From the NCBI GenBank assembly GCA_018873225.1, contig JAEILZ010000009.1, positions 1,727,501 to 1,791,500 of the forward strand: a stretch of 64,000 nucleotides of DNA, written 5' to 3'. Source of the DNA: [Phialemoniopsis] sp. UDSM-2020 (Eukaryota > Ascomycota > Sordariomycetes > Thyridiales > Thyridiaceae). Positions 1 to 10,170 of the stretch are shown here, in pieces. The position numbers were made by a program, and so were the translations under genes. Below the pieces are notes generated by a model, which was not told the origin of the DNA, made no database searches, and saw only the letters and a list, made by a program, of their open reading frames with translations. Each line of letters starts with the position of its first letter. The stretch's first letter is position 1.

Positions 1-2
1 AT

Positions 3-704
3 GGGCGGGCGCGCGAACAGCGTGCCCTGCCGCGCGGCCTCTTCGGCCCGGGCCTCGAGCGCCGCGATCGTCGTCTGCCCGCCGTCGGGGAACTTGGCGT
101 CGAGCTTCGCGAGGAAGGCGTCCATGGCCTCGAGCGCGCCTTGCTGCAGGGCGTCGAGGCGCGCGGCCATGCCGGCCGGCATGTCGCGCACGTCGTAGCG
201 CACGCGCAGCTCCATGCACAGGTCCCAGGCCTCGGCGGCGCGGGACGCGGCGTCGGGCACGAGGGGCCAGCCTACGCGCGCGAGGCGCTCGGCTGCGGCG
301 GCGCGGTAGTACGCCGATGTCGAGGGGTCGTTGAGCAGGGCGCGTAGGGAGGGGAGGGACGTCGCGATGGCCTCGGGGATGTCGGTCACCGACGCGGCGC
401 GCACGACGAAGGCGGAAGTGCGGTCAATGGGCTCCGGCTCGGCGGGGGTGCGGAAGGGCCTCGTGGTTTCGGGGTGGTTGGGACAGAAGCGATCTGGCGC
501 TGACTCGAGAGTGAGGGGGTTCCAAATGAGGAAGGGCGGTGGGCGAGGTGCTGGGTCAATTGGTGGCCGGTGTTGGGCTGGCCCGGGAATCGGGGCCGAC
601 CGTGCCGTTGGCGAGAACGAGCCGACCGGAAAGGCAGACGCCGTTGACAAAGGGGCTGCCGCAAAAGGGACGGTGGAAGAGCTCTGGCGTTGCTCAGACG
701 ACAT
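3..704 (-). CDS. Unrecognised protein, 3' end beyond the left edge
   Basis: The frame is open from an ATG at 704-702 to the window edge, giving at least 234 residues. The first 80 residues are rich in Ser, Pro and Ala and look disordered. From about residue 95 the sequence becomes a compact helical-looking region with many Ala, Arg and Leu (for example RALLNDPSTSAYYRAAAAER) and third positions are almost all C or G, which supports real coding. I recognise no family. The gene sits only 36 bases after the stop of the next upstream ORF (741-1466), on the same strand and in the same frame. It could therefore be an independent gene or the C-terminal part of one longer protein split by an in-frame TAG. 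Confidence 0.6.
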   Translation of the reverse strand, partial: MSSEQRQSSSTVPFAAAPLSTASAFPVGSFSPTARSAPIPGPAQHRPPIDPAPRPPPFLIWNPLTLESAPDRFCPNHPETTRPFRTPAEPEPIDRTSAFVVRAASVTDIPEAIATSLPSLRALLNDPSTSAYYRAAAAERLARVGWPLVPDAASRAAEAWDLCMELRVRYDVRDMPAGMAARLDALQQGALEAMDAFLAKLDAKFPDGGQTTIAALEARAEEAARQGTLFARPP

Positions 705-740
705 GTCCGCACCCGCGGCGGATGGGATGAGAAGCTGCTC

Positions 741-1466
741 CTAGTCTTGCTGATCATCGTCATCTCTCGGGGGTAGCGTTGAGTCAAACTTGTCGAACAA
801 AGGGCTAAGGTCGAAAAAGCTAGGACCCCGTTGCGCCGGGAGGTCCTGGGGCTCTTCTGCGTCCGAAACAGCGTCCTGCTGTGGCGGTCGTAGCTGCGCA
901 GCGGTGAATTCGGGGTTCACCGCCAGCTGTGACCCGAACATCTCTCTAAGGGAAGCCGTGCGTTCCATGAGCGCGGCCGTGGTGGCGCGGGCAGCAGCCT
1001 CGCCGCGCTGCTGGCTCGTGGCGTAATATGGCTCACCCGGCGTGTGCGGCACCCACTGTCCCATTCTCCAGTTGTCTCCCTGGTCGTCCGGCGAAGTAGG
1101 GTTACACGGTGCTCGAACCGTTTGCTGTTGTCGGTTTGGTGGCTGGGCGGTATCCTCCAATTTATTATCGACGGGTTCCTGCTTGACATCTTTGTCCTCG
1201 TTGGCATCTTCATCTTCATCTTCATCCCCGTCTTCATCTTCGTCCTCGGCATCTTCCTCCTCATCACCATCGTCGTCTTCCTCGTCGCTGTCCGCATCCA
1301 TCATGCCAGAGCTGTCAGTAGACGGCGAGAACTGCGGCGCCTCCACGCCAGCTAGTACCGCGGGGTCCCACTCGGGGAACGCTTCGATTAGGGCCTGGAA
1401 CTCGGCCTCGGTGAGCTTATGCGGGGTGAAGCCGCCCAGCGGACCTCCTCCAGTGTTACCCGACAT
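741..1466 (-). CDS. Unrecognised acidic protein, 241 aa
   Basis: Single open frame from ATG 1466-1464 to TAG 743-741. Residues about 50-95 are an almost uninterrupted Asp/Glu tract, followed by a short basic/acidic VKQEPVD stretch that resembles a sumoylation-type psi-K-x-E site. The N-terminus (TEAEFQALIEAFPEWDP) looks like a short folded helix; the remainder looks disordered. Acidic proteins of this sort are often nuclear or chromatin-associated, but nothing diagnostic is visible and I assign no function. The next ORF downstream (704-3) is in the same frame, so gene boundaries here need transcript data. Confidence 0.55.
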   Translation of the reverse strand: MSGNTGGGPLGGFTPHKLTEAEFQALIEAFPEWDPAVLAGVEAPQFSPSTDSSGMMDADSDEEDDDGDEEEDAEDEDEDGDEDEDEDANEDKDVKQEPVDNKLEDTAQPPNRQQQTVRAPCNPTSPDDQGDNWRMGQWVPHTPGEPYYATSQQRGEAAARATTAALMERTASLREMFGSQLAVNPEFTAAQLRPPQQDAVSDAEEPQDLPAQRGPSFFDLSPLFDKFDSTLPPRDDDDQQD

Positions 1467-2389
1467 GTCTGTGAGTATGCTCCGTGCTACGTGATAGATG
1501 TATCCTTTCTCGGGCGTGGTGAAGTGTCGCGTTGGGGACTTCCACAGTTGGGGCTGCTGAAATGATGATAATGTCGATGTGGTGAGACGAAGGGACTGTC
1601 CGTTGGGGATGTTGGCAGCCTTTTGTATGCGAGAGAAAAGGGCGAGATTGCACTAGAGGTGTATTTGTGTTGAGTAGATGCTGATCATCGGATGAAAACA
1701 AGTGATGAATGTCAGGCAAAGGGGCTGGCTTCTGAGAGAGGCCTCAGGCCAGGAGTCAGAATCTATTCACCCTTGACTCAGATGATGATGTGCCAAGAAG
1801 CTTGACAATTTCGTAGAGACTTTTCTGTGTCAAAATGGAAGAGGCATCTGAGGCCAAGCCGCGAGGCAATATTGCAAAGGGTCACCCCATCCACAACCAC
1901 GACGCCCTCAAGAGTACATGGACCGGATCAACGACAGGTGCCCAATTTAGTCAATTTTGATAAGGCATGCCAGGGTCAGCTAAGAAAACGCTACAATACT
2001 CATCAAAGTAATACAATGCTTATAGACTGGTGGTTTGTTGCGACTTTCAGACCTAAAGACTCGCATATGACTCTCTCAACAAACACCTTCCTCAGCATGC
2101 CAGAGGCCACCATAATTCCAGAATGTGTCAATCAGCATCCCGTTTCATTAATACTGTCCTGCACCATCCGTACTCAATACCCAAACAGGACCACCACTCC
2201 GTTCAACAAAGATTGAAGCATGCTGGAAGCAAATAAAACACCACGAACTGTCCATACCAGACTCAGAATTCCGAGAAACACAAAGCCTACAGCGAGAACA
2301 TATCTCCCGCAGTCTCCCCAAGTCGACCTGCCAACGCTAAGCCTCCTCCTTAGCGGCGAGTGTACCTCAAAGACTGGAGAAATGTACCT
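1467..2389. other. Intergenic, 0.9 kb
   Basis: Lies between the 5' end of the acidic-protein gene and the 3' end of the 2390-5110 gene. It is less GC-rich than the coding regions. A plus-strand open frame near 1827-2216 begins at a non-ATG codon and has no recognisable content. I see no RNA gene. Confidence 0.5.
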
Positions 2390-5110
2390 CTAGTACACCC
2401 AGATAACTCTGAGGAGGAACACGAGTACCCTCAAGGTGACATGTCTAATTATGTCTTGTGCCGAACCGGTCTTCGCTCTCCTGAACGGCCCTCTGGCGCC
2501 GTGTATGTCTCTGATGCCCTGCAATTTGTTTCTCAGTCTTCCTATCGCCCCGAACCCTGGTCTGTAGAGCATTCCGGCGGGGTCGGACTTCAGATGGACT
2601 GGACTGTGCTCTTGTTCGACTTGTCTGGGCGTTGGATCCTGGTGTGCCTGTAGAGCCGTCTTTGCCGCTCCTTCCGCGATCGCCTTGTCCAGGTTCTCGC
2701 CTTGAAGAGCTCCGGACGGGGGTTCCTGCCAGTCGGGGTTGAGACGGCACATAGACATGAATGTGGGTGATAAGTTTCCCCTGGTCGGTACTGGGTGGTG
2801 TATCATCGGCACCGTGTGGTGTCGGGAAGCCCTGGGAGATAATCTCTCGGTCCGCAACTTCGTGTCCTCCAGCAGGTGAACCGACGTAATACCTTCGGTA
2901 GGTATTGCGTGAAGTACTTCTTCTCCTGCTCTCGGCGATAAACTCGCTATCGCTTTCCTTTGGAAAGTTAGAGAGGTCGCCGAGCTCTTCATTTCTTGCC
3001 TGTCGAATGCTGCCGGCATCTCCCCTTGTGTTGGCAACACTGGCTCTTCGATGGTGCCTGCCACTCCGTCCAAGTTGTATGGCACCTGGCTCTGCTGATC
3101 GCGATCGGACCCAGTAGTGGTGGTGGTGTGTATGCAGACAGACTCGTTTTCGTGCGGTAGAGTGTTCGGGGCGTCCAGCCAAATCGTCGGGGGAGCTCCC
3201 AGGGGCCAGCTTTGTAGGTCTCTCGACTTTGCTTCTTTCTGTGGATTGGGCTTTACTGGACTCAGGTCTATAAGCTTCTCTGTCGATTTCTGACACTCCT
3301 GATGAGGGTCCTGGAGGTTTTGGACCAATTCTTGGTAGAATGTCTTCTGCTTCCGCCGTGGTATGGCAGGCTTTTTGCCGTTCACTTTCGGGAATATGTT
3401 GCTGGCGTCCCGTGGAAAGTTTGTCTGTCGGGACTGGTTTTCGAAATATTCCAGACCTCGATACATTGGGTCGAGTCCGCTCGCTCCCACGGTCACTGGA
3501 GCCAATATTGTTTGCTGGTGATCGTTCAGTGCGTTTCTGTGACTCTTGTGAACTAATGGGCTGTAATTCAACTGGGCGTGGATAGTCGCTGCGCTTTTCT
3601 CGTTGTGCTGGGAAACTGGTAATGCCAGTCCTCTGGATCCCCCTGGGTCTATCCCCGGATGCAGGCGCGGGCCTAAAAAAGGGTTCTGGTCATGTGGTTG
3701 AAAAGAGTCCACAATTGACCTCGTGCTTCTTGGAAAAGGATTCGTTTCTCCCGGAGATAGCGCGTCTCGGAAGGAAGGAAGGGGGTCAGACTGAGGCTCG
3801 CGAGTGGTTCTGCCATCATCAAGTGGCGTCCTGGTGATATTTTCTTTATCAGCAGGTGAGGCTATCATCATGCCTCGCAGTTCACTAGCCAGTGAGACCT
3901 CGCCACCCTCGTTCTGTCTTGAAGGGGTCCGGACAACTGTATCAGAGGATGCTCGTGGAACTTCATCTGTTGAGGTAGACATTGGCGAAGGTCCATTTTG
4001 CACAGAATTAGCCTTGGTGAGGACAGACTTGAGCAGTTGAGGTGGCGTTTGACCCTTGTTAGTACCATGTCGCTTCAGGTCACCCGAGGCTAGCAAACAG
4101 ATCAGTTGCGTCCATCTTGTTGGAGCGAGTAACTTACATGAAGTGCCTGTTCCCTGGGACTGTGCGATAGGACTCAAGTTTGGCTCCGCAACGGACGACC
4201 ATCGCGCTTCGTCTTTGCGCCATCTCACCTGCCGTTGCTCGACCCTGATAACATCCTTCTGACGCTGGGCTCTCTCGTGTTTATCTTGCTCATGGGCGTC
4301 ATGTGCTCTTTGGAGCTCTACCTTGTGCTGGGCTCTCGCCTCTTTGTAAGCTTCCTTGGCCATCCTGACCTTGTCCACCGAGTTGGTAATTGCAGGTGTG
4401 ATCACCGGAGGGAATAGTAGTGGACTTTCAGAGCTGCTGGTTGGTGTGAGCACGTCGAGTTCTCCTGTGTGAGGGTTGACGCCTTGGACTCCAAGATAGT
4501 CGCCACTTGCTTTGAGCTCGCGCCGCTGACGGCGAGCTTCTCTCCTTGACTGGAATATTTTGGTGCTGCCGACATTATGTGCTGGGAAACAAGTCACAGT
4601 ATCTACACCCACCCCAGTTTCTGAGTAGTCCACCAAGGGGAGCGGCATATCGGGAGAAGGCTGACCAAGCGCTTGACGACGGGGTGATACTCCTTGGCGG
4701 TTGTAATGGTTTGTAGACGGCTGGGGTTGAGGGATCAGAGGAGAGCCATCTCTGATGTTTACCCTTGGACGCCGTATAGTCTCGGGTCGCCGAGGCAAAT
4801 CCGTTGCCAAGTTCCAGTTGGTAAGGCAGCTATCATCAGCGGCCTTGTCATCATAGTCAGTGTCGCCTGGCCGAGGAAACTTGCTGGGGCCGCCCTGCCA
4901 GTCTTCAACCTTGGTCTCCTAGAATCCGTGGTTTCGTATTGTACCCCCCTTCTCGGGCCGTTTGCTGGGAAAGAACTTGGTGATGAAGCCCGTGAAAGAG
5001 TTTGACCGTTTTCGACTGAAATCAGGGCGCTGAGTGGGAGTGGGCGTCCCGGCTTGAGCCTGCGTCGAGAGCGACCGAGAATAACCGTGTTTCTTGGATG
5101 GCGATGGCAT
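2390..5110 (-). CDS. Unrecognised Ser/Pro-rich fungal protein, about 864 aa
   Basis: Start ATG 5110-5108, stop at 2390-2392. Exon 1 opens with a basic Ser-rich stretch (PSPSKKHGYSRSLS). An in-frame TAG at 4919-4921 is best removed by a 78-nt intron at 4867-4944 (GTACAA donor, CGGCCAG acceptor), which keeps frame. This junction is uncertain. A second, stronger intron is 4090-4137 (GTAAGT, CTGAT branch, TTTGCTAG); it is 48 nt and contains no stop, so retention would add 16 residues. The protein has a basic, charged coiled-coil-like region near residues 140-240 (many Arg, Lys, Glu, Gln), then long low-complexity Ser/Thr/Pro stretches with RxxS/TP-type sites. No domain is recognised. Length, composition and a basic N-terminus would suit a regulatory or scaffold protein, but that is only a guess. 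Confidence 0.6.
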
Positions 5111-5510
5111 GTTGATATTGATCCTGAGTGGTACCCTGATCAGAGTGTAAGACTTGTGAACGATACGGGCTAAAGTAAACGTCTAGGAAATGACTCACGG
5201 TCCCAAAATCAAGCCAGGGATGGAGAGTGCAGTATCAACAATTCAGTGCGGGAGAGAGCAGTCCAGTAACATGGCAGCAGCGGATAGTGGCATAGGAAAG
5301 AGCAACGCTAGCCGGTACTTGATATCATCAGCACTTTCCGTGAATCTGTGATATGAGTACTTGGATGGAAATTGGTGTATTCGTAAGAGATGTAAAGAAT
5401 GAGGGCTCGCAGGCACATGTGCAATGCCATATTACAAGTAAGTAACCCTGTTAACCCATGCAACGCCATGTAAGTGCGAACCAGTCTGCTATCCAGCCAC
5501 ATCTTCCTCC
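5111..5510. other. Intergenic, 0.4 kb
   Basis: Upstream of the 2390-5110 gene and downstream of NUR1. No gene or RNA signal is seen; it must hold the promoter of the former and the terminator of the latter. Confidence 0.4.
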
Positions 5511-7026
5511 TCACCACCGGGAAGGGAACCGTTCCCTCTCGTACTTGTTCACATTCGGGCGGGCAGCCACAAATGGGTTCACGCTCTGTGAAGGCAATGC
5601 CTCCGGGGCGAACGATCTGCGCACCGCCGACCCTCTCTCCTTGAGTGGGCTTGCCCGCCGCTGCATGCGCTCAGTCGCCTCCCTCTGCTCGATCGCGGCC
5701 AGTTCGCGCGAGTTGCGTGGCGAGAAGAAGCCGCCTGCATTGTTAATGTCGCCCATGCTAGTGGTTTTCTTCAGAGGGGAGTTTGAGTGGGTAAAGACGC
5801 CCATGCTGCCTCCGAAATTCGTGCTCCCTCCGAAATTAGTGCTCCCCGTGGTCATTGATGACGGGATTCCAGCTGGGGTGCCCGTCGAGGCATACGTGGG
5901 AGGTGTGTGAGCGGGCAGGCTCTGGCGGGGCTTTGCAGAGTGGGTTGCAGTAAATGAATCCGAGTGTCGTGATCTCGTCGCGGGAGTGAAAAGGCGGTTG
6001 TTCAAGTTGGGGTTGGCCTGCACCGAAGAGGCTCTCGTCGTCTCGCCGAGGTGCGAGACATAGTTGGGGTTAGGGTGTGTTTGGAAACTGCGCCTGATGA
6101 GTGTCGTCGGGGTACCAGACTCGACGGTATCCTCTTTATGATCCTCGTTATCCATAGACACCTGAGTAGAGACGTCCCTCACGACCGGATTCAGTCGTGG
6201 GTGTACGAACTTGGTGTCGTATTCGCGCATGACCTCCTTCTGAATGATGGCGGCGTCCTTCTGCCTCTGGTCGTTCTTCGACTGCAGGAGGTGGATCAGA
6301 AGGGACAGTCCAGCCTGAAGTACCACGCACTTGAAAAGCGTCACGCTCGGCCGTAGGGCTAACGGATCAAGCGGCAGCTCAAACATGTACATCAACACAT
6401 GCAGCGGGCTGAAATATCCGAATATCTGGAGACATGCCGGCCAGGGATCCCACACCGCGACCTCCCATACGTCCCGAGTGCTGTCTGGATGCGCGCGGGA
6501 CTGTGCCGTCTCCGACCCAAGGACATCTGCGATGAGCCGGAGAGGCGAGGAGGCGACCGGCGAAGATTGTACACGCACTCTGTGTGCGGACGGCGTTCCG
6601 GGCTTCTGTTCGACGTTGGCTTCGAAGAGTCGGTAGTGGCGAGCTGACCAAAAGGTCCACAGGGCGTTGCCGACAGAGAAGGCGATCAGGATCCATACCC
6701 ACGTCTGTGCCTAGATATTTGAAAAAATAATCAGTTCGTGCCTCCAAGGCAACAGGAGAAGAGACTAGATCTCGACTTACAGCATATGCCCAGCCGCTCC
6801 TGGGCGAGTCGCTAAAGACATCGTCCGCGTTGCTCGATGCCCTAGAGTTCGCCCTCGCCAGCAAAAAGGTGAAATTTGCAAAGAGGCCAAATCGAAAACC
6901 AGACTCCTTCGAATCGAGCTCGCGTGTCTGGATCTCCTCGGAAGCCCAAAGCAGGAAATCGGAGACATTCAGCATGTCTCTGAGCCGCTCGCTCAGCGGC
7001 CTCTGGCGGACACGTTTCGGCGGCAT
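5511..7026 (-). CDS. NUR1: Nuclear rim protein 1 (NUR1 family)
   Basis: Two exons: 6781-7026 and 5511-6710, with a 70-nt intron (GTAAGT...ATCTAG) between, giving 481 residues. The N-terminus (RQRPLSERLRDMLNVSDFLL) and the two hydrophobic segments match the fungal NUR1/Mug154 nuclear-envelope family. The first segment starts just after the intron (TWVWILIAFSVGNALWTFW) and the second lies around residues 185-250 (YFSPLHVLMYMFEL and the following stretch). The C-terminal 230 residues are Ser/Thr-rich and disordered. In yeast NUR1 acts with the LEM protein Heh1/Src1 at the inner nuclear membrane to tether rDNA and silent chromatin; by family the same role is inferred. A short internal duplication (TNFGGS twice) lies near 5812-5850. 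The gene diverges from VMA7. Confidence 0.85.
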
Positions 7027-7478
7027 CGTGGTTCGGCTGTGAGATAATCACAAGTCAGGACAGTCATTCATTCCTCCTTGTCGATCCCGGAAAAGGAGTG
7101 ATCACGGTCGACGAAAGGGATGGACCGAGTCGTGAAGCACCGATGCCCTTTGTTCAGTTAGCCAGGGCGGACAAAGAAGTTGTTTACTTTTCGGTTTGTT
7201 GAAATTCTGCCGCCTAGAAACGGGCAGCAAAGACAGGGGTAGCTTGCTGGTGGGGAAATGGGACACAGTGGACAAGCCTTATCGATAGCGGGGCTTCAGC
7301 GAGTGACGAAGCCATGGCAGCGCTCCACACCTGCTGGCCAGACCTCCCGTCCAGCGAACGTCAACCGCCGACGGCGCCATTTGATCGCATCCAACCCATC
7401 CCTCATCCTCGGTACCGCAAATCAAAACACCACAGGAACTACAGCGTGGTGTTGCTCATAGAGGAGGGCATTTATAAG
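7027..7478. promoter_or_regulatory. Divergent promoter region NUR1 / VMA7
   Basis: 452 bases between the two start codons. It must carry both promoters. No clear TATA box or named operator is visible. Confidence 0.4.
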
Positions 7479-8030
7479 ATGGCATCACAGGCAGACTACA
7501 AGAACAGGGAATTCCTGGCCGTCATTGGCGACGAGGTAGGACTTCCTGAACAAGAACATCCGCTTTCTCTGGCATCGCATTGCTGATTGAGTCGCTACAG
7601 GATTCTGTGACGGGCCTCCTCCTGGCCGGTATTGGTGTATGGACCTTCTTTATCGATACTATTACGCTCGGAGAGACTGACAGACCGGGTTAGCACGTAA
7701 CGGCAGCGCCAGAGTCGCAAAAGAACTTCCTAGTTGTGGACGGCAAGACGGATACCGCCGCGATCGAGTCGGCATTCGACCGGTTCACTACAGAGCGAAA
7801 GGACATCGGAATTGTTCTTATCAACCAACATGTAGGTTACTGGAACGGTATGATCTATTTGGTACCCTCCCCTAACACAATACTGTTAGATCGCCGACAA
7901 GATACGGCATCGAATCGACACATATACCGCTGCCTTCCCGACGATCCTAGAGATTCCCAGCAAAGACCACCCTTACGATCCAGAAAAGGACAGCGTCTTG
8001 CGCAGGGTGAGACGCCTGTTTGGAGAGTAG
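7479..8030 (+). CDS. VMA7: V-type proton ATPase subunit F
   Basis: Four exons: 7479-7535, 7601-7636, 7694-7831 and 7890-8030; introns of 65, 57 and 58 nt all begin GTA and end AG. The product is 123 residues, close to yeast Vma7 (118). Family landmarks are the N-terminal [21 protein letters not shown] stretch read across introns (key residues IGDED and GLLLAGIG), the IGIVLINQH strand, and the C-terminal [15 protein letters not shown] segment before RVRRLFGE. Subunit F sits in the central stalk of the V1 sector and couples ATP hydrolysis to rotation in vacuolar and Golgi membranes. All exon junctions keep frame, so the gene looks intact. It converges on the NPC2-like gene. Confidence 0.95.
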
Positions 8031-8416
8031 GCAGGGGAGCGGTGTGAGCAGTGGTCCAACTCATCAGCATTCGGGGCGACACCAGGCCCAGTCGACGCAA
8101 CATTTGCGTAGTCGCTTATGGATGGTCTCAGAAGACGCAGTCATGAACATTCAGTGCGCTCCAGTCATGTGACAATGTATTTAGAACCGGTAAAACTATG
8201 ACGATTACCATTGTGCCTTCAAAACGACGTATGCTTCTCGATGCTGAACCCAAGAACGAGTAATAAGGAAGGGAAGAAATATGAACGCCGCCAAAAGAAA
8301 TAGAGAACAAGAGGGCGATGCTACAACACAACAGCTACGTCTCGACGACCTATGTGCTCAATCTGCATGCAAGTCTCTTGATGCCAGAATCGTAAATGCC
8401 ACTCGCGCTATCACAG
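8031..8416. other. Convergent 3' region VMA7 / NPC2
   Basis: 386 bases between two stop codons. I see only presumed 3' UTR and terminator sequence. Confidence 0.4.
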
Positions 8417-9097
8417 CTACAGCTCAATCTCAACAGGGACAGAGTTGGCACTCTTATCCTTGCGGCCAAAGACGACTTGGGCGGTCAAGCAGGTGATGGG
8501 CTTCTCGTCCTTGTCGTAAACATCGGCGAAGACGGTGTATTTTCCCTGAAGGAAAGTGAGTCAGTAAATGCGGCATTAGATTCGATGTCGGCATCGCGAT
8601 AGCAATGGCACTTACAGGAGGGATTTCCTTGGGCAGCTCGACCGACTTGGTTATGGAGAGAATGCCCTTCTCGATGGGACACTCGAGGTCGACGTTCTCA
8701 ATCTGGTCGCAGAGGTCGGCCGTCGTGCTGATGAGACGGATCAGTCCGTACTTGACTTGGAGGTTGACGTAGGCGCCCTTCTCGATCTTTTCGTAGACGG
8801 TACCGGTGGCCTTGATGACGAGATCGGCGCCACTAGCAAAGGAAGAATGGTTAGTTGTCAGATAAATACCTCTGGTGACTCGAGCCGAGGAAGAGGTACA
8901 TACGCTTCTGGAGGGTTGGGTAGGAGGTCAACCCTCTCGATTTGGACGATATCGTCGTTGTGATCTTTGTCGCAGAGCTCAAGTGGAGAGTCGCCGGGCA
9001 CCTTCAGGTCGTCGTTGGTCGTGACGGCATCGCTGCCAAAGATGCTCAGGCCCTGGGCTGCAGAGAGCAGAGCGGCGAGAGCGATAGCGTACTTCAT
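8417..9097 (-). CDS. NPC2: NPC2-like phosphatidylglycerol/phosphatidylinositol transfer protein
   Basis: Three exons: 8904-9097, 8616-8832 and 8417-8545, with introns of 71 and 70 nt (GTATGT...TTGCTAG; GTAAGT...CTTCAG). The product is 179 residues. It starts with a signal peptide (MKYAIALAALLSAAQG) and continues as an ML (MD-2-related lipid recognition) domain: PLELCDKDHNDDIVQIERVD, a central ADLVIKATGTVY strand, paired cysteines in DLCDQIENVDLECPIEKG, and the final TCLTAQVVFGRK. Family members are vacuolar or secreted lipid carriers that bind sterols or phospholipids and act in intracellular sterol transport. Length and cysteine spacing match fungal NPC2. The assignment is firm; the ligand is not determined by sequence. 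Confidence 0.93.
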
Positions 9098-10170
9098 TGC
9101 GAAAGCGGAGAAGTGGGTACACGGGGGAGATCGTTTCGGCCAAGCGGACAGCCTCGTGTGTCAGCGAGGTGGTGTTGAAGGATGAAGGATGAAGGACTAT
9201 CGCGAGACCTTCTCTCTATTCTTCTATGATCGCAGGAGGGTTGGTGATGTTGGTGATGTGTTGGTAGAGGGAGCAGTGAGTGAGAGGTTGAGGTCGATGG
9301 GCCTTGGTCGTGGGTCTGGGTGGCGGTGGTTGGTTGAGAGGGCCATCCAGACCGCCCACGCACGTCATGGGGTCGCACGTCTTGCAGGGGCCGCACTAGG
9401 CGGCTAGGCTGCGCGGCCAAGCCTCTTCTCTTATCAAGGCACAGTGCCATTAACTTATCTACACACCGTCCAATTCATCTCACTTCGTCGCAACTTCCTT
9501 CTCTCGCTTTCAAAAGTCCACGCCTTCATTCCATTTCATGTCTCGAGTAGTGACTGAGATTGCCTCACTTGACACAAAAAGAGGATTTCAATTTCGACTT
9601 ATCTGAGGACCGGCAGATTGCTGAGATCTATATTTAAGTACTGTAATTTCTACTGTTGTCCGTCCTTGATCTCAACACCACCCTCTCCGTCCGCGCCGAC
9701 TTGACGATACACGCTGCACAAGACACGGCCAGTCTTATGTGTGACTCGTTTCATATTTAAGTGTCGATTAACACCTTCTTCTGGCGGGTCGCTGACGTTT
9801 CTCAAAAGCCAAAGTCATTATTGGCTCTTTCTCTTACAGGCGTGATTGTCGGCAACGATGTGCTGAGGCTCGAGAAGTAATGGCCATGGGCATGGAGACT
9901 ATGCAAACGTTGTTCTGAGCCGAGTGATCTCAGGTCTGCAACACCTTCGACTCGTGAATACTGCATTGGCTCCTGGTCCCGATGAGTGTCGGGCTGACGA
10001 CTTGCAGAGCCAAGGCGTCTTGCCGCCTGATTGGCTGTACGGGCGCATCTTGCCCATTGAGTTTCTAGATGTAGCACAGCTAAGCTGTTGTGCTTGACCC
10101 AGTGATAGTCGGCGCGGCGATTGATGTTCTCCCAAAGGATGGTTATTCCGTAGGAAGATGGCGCGGGTGC
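9098..10170. other. Intergenic, 1.1 kb
   Basis: Contains the 5' region of the NPC2-like gene (CT-rich on the minus strand, near 9180-9450) and the 3' side of the GT32 gene. Open frames here lack family features. No RNA gene is seen. Confidence 0.4.

Noticed and set aside
741..743. Programmed stop readthrough at the TAG between the two left-edge ORFs
   Set aside because: The following bases (GAG) do not match known readthrough contexts such as CUA or CAR-YYA; kept only as one option in the finding.
1827..2216. 129-codon plus-strand frame
   Set aside because: Begins at a non-ATG codon, composition looks random, no family features.
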